Source: Bacteroidota bacterium (GTDB lineage Bacteria > Bacteroidota > Bacteroidia > Chitinophagales > Chitinophagaceae). Taken from it: 6,931 nt of DNA. Shown here piece after piece: positions 5,252 through 6,931 of the stretch. Location: assembly GCA_028877045.1 (NCBI GenBank), contig JAGWPQ010000144.1:1-6931 (forward strand), given 5' to 3'. Made by a program: the position numbers and the translations under genes. Within the stretch, counting starts at the first letter, position 1. Every line of letters starts with the position of its first letter. The notes under the pieces were generated by a model that saw only the letters and a program-made list of their open reading frames with translations, was not told the DNA's origin and ran no database searches.

Positions 5252-6931
5252 ATGATGAGCAGTTCCGAAATACGCCAACAGTTTTTAGATTTTTTTAAAT
5301 CAAAACAACATCAGATCGTTCCATCAGCACCTATCGTTATAAAAAATGATCCCACATTATTATTCACCAATGCCGGGATGAACCAGTTCAAAGATTATTT
5401 TCTTGGAAATAAACAACCGCAATATAAACGTATTGCCGATACACAAAAATGTTTGCGTGTAAGCGGTAAACACAACGATCTGGAAGAAGTGGGCGTTGAC
5501 ACTTATCATCATACCATGTTCGAAATGCTGGGCAACTGGAGCTTTGGCGATTATTTTAAAGCCGAAGCCATTGCATGGAGTTGGGAATTGCTGACTGAAG
5601 TTTATAAATTGGATAAAGATCGTTTATACGTTACCATTTTTGAAGGCGATGCAAAAGAAGGTTTGCCAAAAGATGAGGAAGCATTTAACGAATGGAAAAA
5701 AGCAATTGGTGAAGACCGCATTTTATTGGGAAATAAAAAAGATAATTTTTGGGAGATGGGCGATACAGGCCCATGCGGACCATGCACCGAAATACATTAC
5801 GACAGCAGAAGCGATGAAGAAAGAAAATCAGTTGCCGGAAAAACTTTGGTGAATAACGATCATCCGCAGGTAATTGAAATTTGGAATAATGTTTTTATTC
5901 AATTCAACCGTTTAAAAGACGGATCGCTGGAACCCTTGCCTGCAAAGCATGTTGACACAGGTATGGGTTTTGAACGTTTGGTTCGTGTGATTCAAAACAA
6001 AACATCAAATTATGATACCGATGTTTTTACAGGAACGATTGAAGCGATAGAAAAATTAGTTAATAAAAAATACGATTACAGCGATAGCAAACAAGCCGTT
6101 GCATTTCGTGTGATTGCCGATCATATTCGTGCTATCAGTTTTACCATTGCCGATGGGCAACTTCCATCAAATACAGGCGCAGGTTACGTTATAAGAAGAA
6201 TTTTACGCAGAGCAGTTCGTTATTATTATTCTTATCTCGATTATAAACAACCATTGCTGCATCAGTTATTACCAACATTGGCAAAACAATTTGAAAATGT
6301 TTTTCCTGAATTAAATCATCAGTTAGATTTTGTAAGTAAAGTTGTGAAAGAAGAAGAAGATGCATTTTTGAGAACGTTGGCATCCGGAATTAATCGGTTC
6401 AATTCGTTTATAAAATTAATTGAAGAAACTCCATCAGGAGGACTAGTAACTAATGAGCCTGCTTGGGAATTAACCCCCGAAAAAAAAGTTGTTCCAATTA
6501 CAGAAAAATTTTATCCAAAAATTGATAATGTTCTTCCAGGTGCTTTTGCTTTTGAATTAAATGATACTTACGGGTTTCCTATTGACTTAACACAATTAAT
6601 GGCAAGTGAAATTGGTTGGAAAGTTGATATGCAAGGTTATGAAATTGCATTAAAAGGACAGAAAGAAAGAAGTCGAGCAGCAAGTTCAGTAGATACAGAA
6701 GATTGGGTAAACGTACATGATCAAAGCCTTACAGAGTTTGTTGGTTACGATGTTCTGGAAGTAAAAACAAAAGTGGTTAAGTACCGGAAAGTAAAAGCCA
6801 AAGGAAAAGAAGGTTATCAAATTGTTTTGGCAGCAACGCCTTTTTATGCCGAGAGCGGCGGTCAGGTTGGCGATACGGGCACACTCACGATTCACGATTC
6901 ACGATTTTCGATTTATGATACCAAGAAAGAA
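5252..6931 (+). CDS. alaS: Alanyl-tRNA synthetase (N-terminal 560 codons, cut by window edge)
   Basis: AlaRS charges tRNA-Ala with alanine in the cytoplasm. The class II catalytic domain is clear: TLLFTNAGMNQFKDYFLG, the SGKHNDLEEVG block (71-81), HTMFEMLGNWSFGDYF (87-102), DTGPCGPCTEIHYD (171-184), and motif 3 HVDTGMGFERL (233-243). The RVIADHIRAISF and GAGYVIRRILRRAVRYY segments (about 286-328) belong to the tRNA-recognition domain. LNDTYGFPIDL (436-446) leads into the editing region, and TPFYAESGGQVGDTG (529-543) begins the editing domain. The zinc-binding HxxxH part and the C-Ala domain lie beyond the window, since full-length enzymes have about 870 residues. ATG codons at 5252 and 5255 are adjacent and either may start the protein. 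Two oddities are an extra segment at about 393-427 and a 7-bp tandem array encoding residues about 545-556. Confidence 0.97.
   Translation, partial: MMSSSEIRQQFLDFFKSKQHQIVPSAPIVIKNDPTLLFTNAGMNQFKDYFLGNKQPQYKRIADTQKCLRVSGKHNDLEEVGVDTYHHTMFEMLGNWSFGDYFKAEAIAWSWELLTEVYKLDKDRLYVTIFEGDAKEGLPKDEEAFNEWKKAIGEDRILLGNKKDNFWEMGDTGPCGPCTEIHYDSRSDEERKSVAGKTLVNNDHPQVIEIWNNVFIQFNRLKDGSLEPLPAKHVDTGMGFERLVRVIQNKTSNYDTDVFTGTIEAIEKLVNKKYDYSDSKQAVAFRVIADHIRAISFTIADGQLPSNTGAGYVIRRILRRAVRYYYSYLDYKQPLLHQLLPTLAKQFENVFPELNHQLDFVSKVVKEEEDAFLRTLASGINRFNSFIKLIEETPSGGLVTNEPAWELTPEKKVVPITEKFYPKIDNVLPGAFAFELNDTYGFPIDLTQLMASEIGWKVDMQGYEIALKGQKERSRAASSVDTEDWVNVHDQSLTEFVGYDVLEVKTKVVKYRKVKAKGKEGYQIVLAATPFYAESGGQVGDTGTLTIHDSRFSIYDTKKE
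6885..6919 (+). repeat. 7-bp tandem repeat inside the alaS coding sequence (five units)
   Basis: TCACGAT is repeated exactly three times at 6885-6905, followed by TTTCGAT (6906-6912) and TTATGAT (6913-6919). The array is read through in frame as TIHDSRFSIYD in the loop after the ESGGQVGDTG motif. The unit is similar to the intergenic heptamer TCATGGT (two transitions apart), suggesting the same repeat class. Confidence 0.8.

Noticed and set aside
5602..6895. Short open frames at 5602-5787, 5640-5852, 6189-6383 and 6686-6895
   Set aside because: All lie inside alaS in other frames or on the other strand, and alaS is intact and conserved throughout.

Overview
The window reads as chromosomal DNA from a Bacteroidota bacterium, most likely of the Chitinophagaceae or a close relative. 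The DNA is AT-rich and the genes lack clear Shine-Dalgarno sequences. Promoter-like sites match the Bacteroidota -7 consensus TAnnTTTG, and every recognisable protein looks like a Bacteroidota family member. The assignment comes from recognition of families and motifs, not from a database search.

Layout. Bases 1-724 (minus) hold the N-terminal part of a membrane-anchored PAS-domain sensor protein cut by the window edge. Bases 902-1507 (minus) encode a short AlkA/MAG-type DNA-3-methyladenine glycosylase. Only 27 bases away and divergent from it, 1535-2176 (plus) encodes the stand-alone tRNA wobble-uridine methyltransferase MnmD. It is followed on the plus strand by a secreted DUF4440/SnoaL-like protein (2257-2682) and a prohibitin-like SPFH/band-7 membrane protein (2757-3665). 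After a convergent, repeat-bearing intergenic region come two minus-strand genes, probably one transcript: an M23 (LytM-type) peptidoglycan endopeptidase with a membrane anchor and coiled coil (5073-4096), then a 76-residue two-helix membrane protein starting with TTG (4073-3843). Divergent from the peptidase is alaS, alanyl-tRNA synthetase, whose first 560 codons are present (5252-6931, open at the right edge).

The genes are mostly housekeeping: DNA alkylation repair, tRNA modification, tRNA charging, cell-wall remodelling and membrane organisation. I see no operon that defines a new pathway and no phage, transposon, CRISPR or defence module. The least ordinary content is repetitive. A family of degenerate 7-bp tandem repeats occurs in the M23/alaS divergent region as two opposed arrays, again downstream of mnmD, and a related 7-bp array lies inside the alaS reading frame. 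A different 12-bp repeat and a shortened copy of what looks like a common Bacteroidota intergenic element lie between the SPFH gene and the small membrane protein gene. alaS also carries an unusual in-frame segment of about 35 residues.
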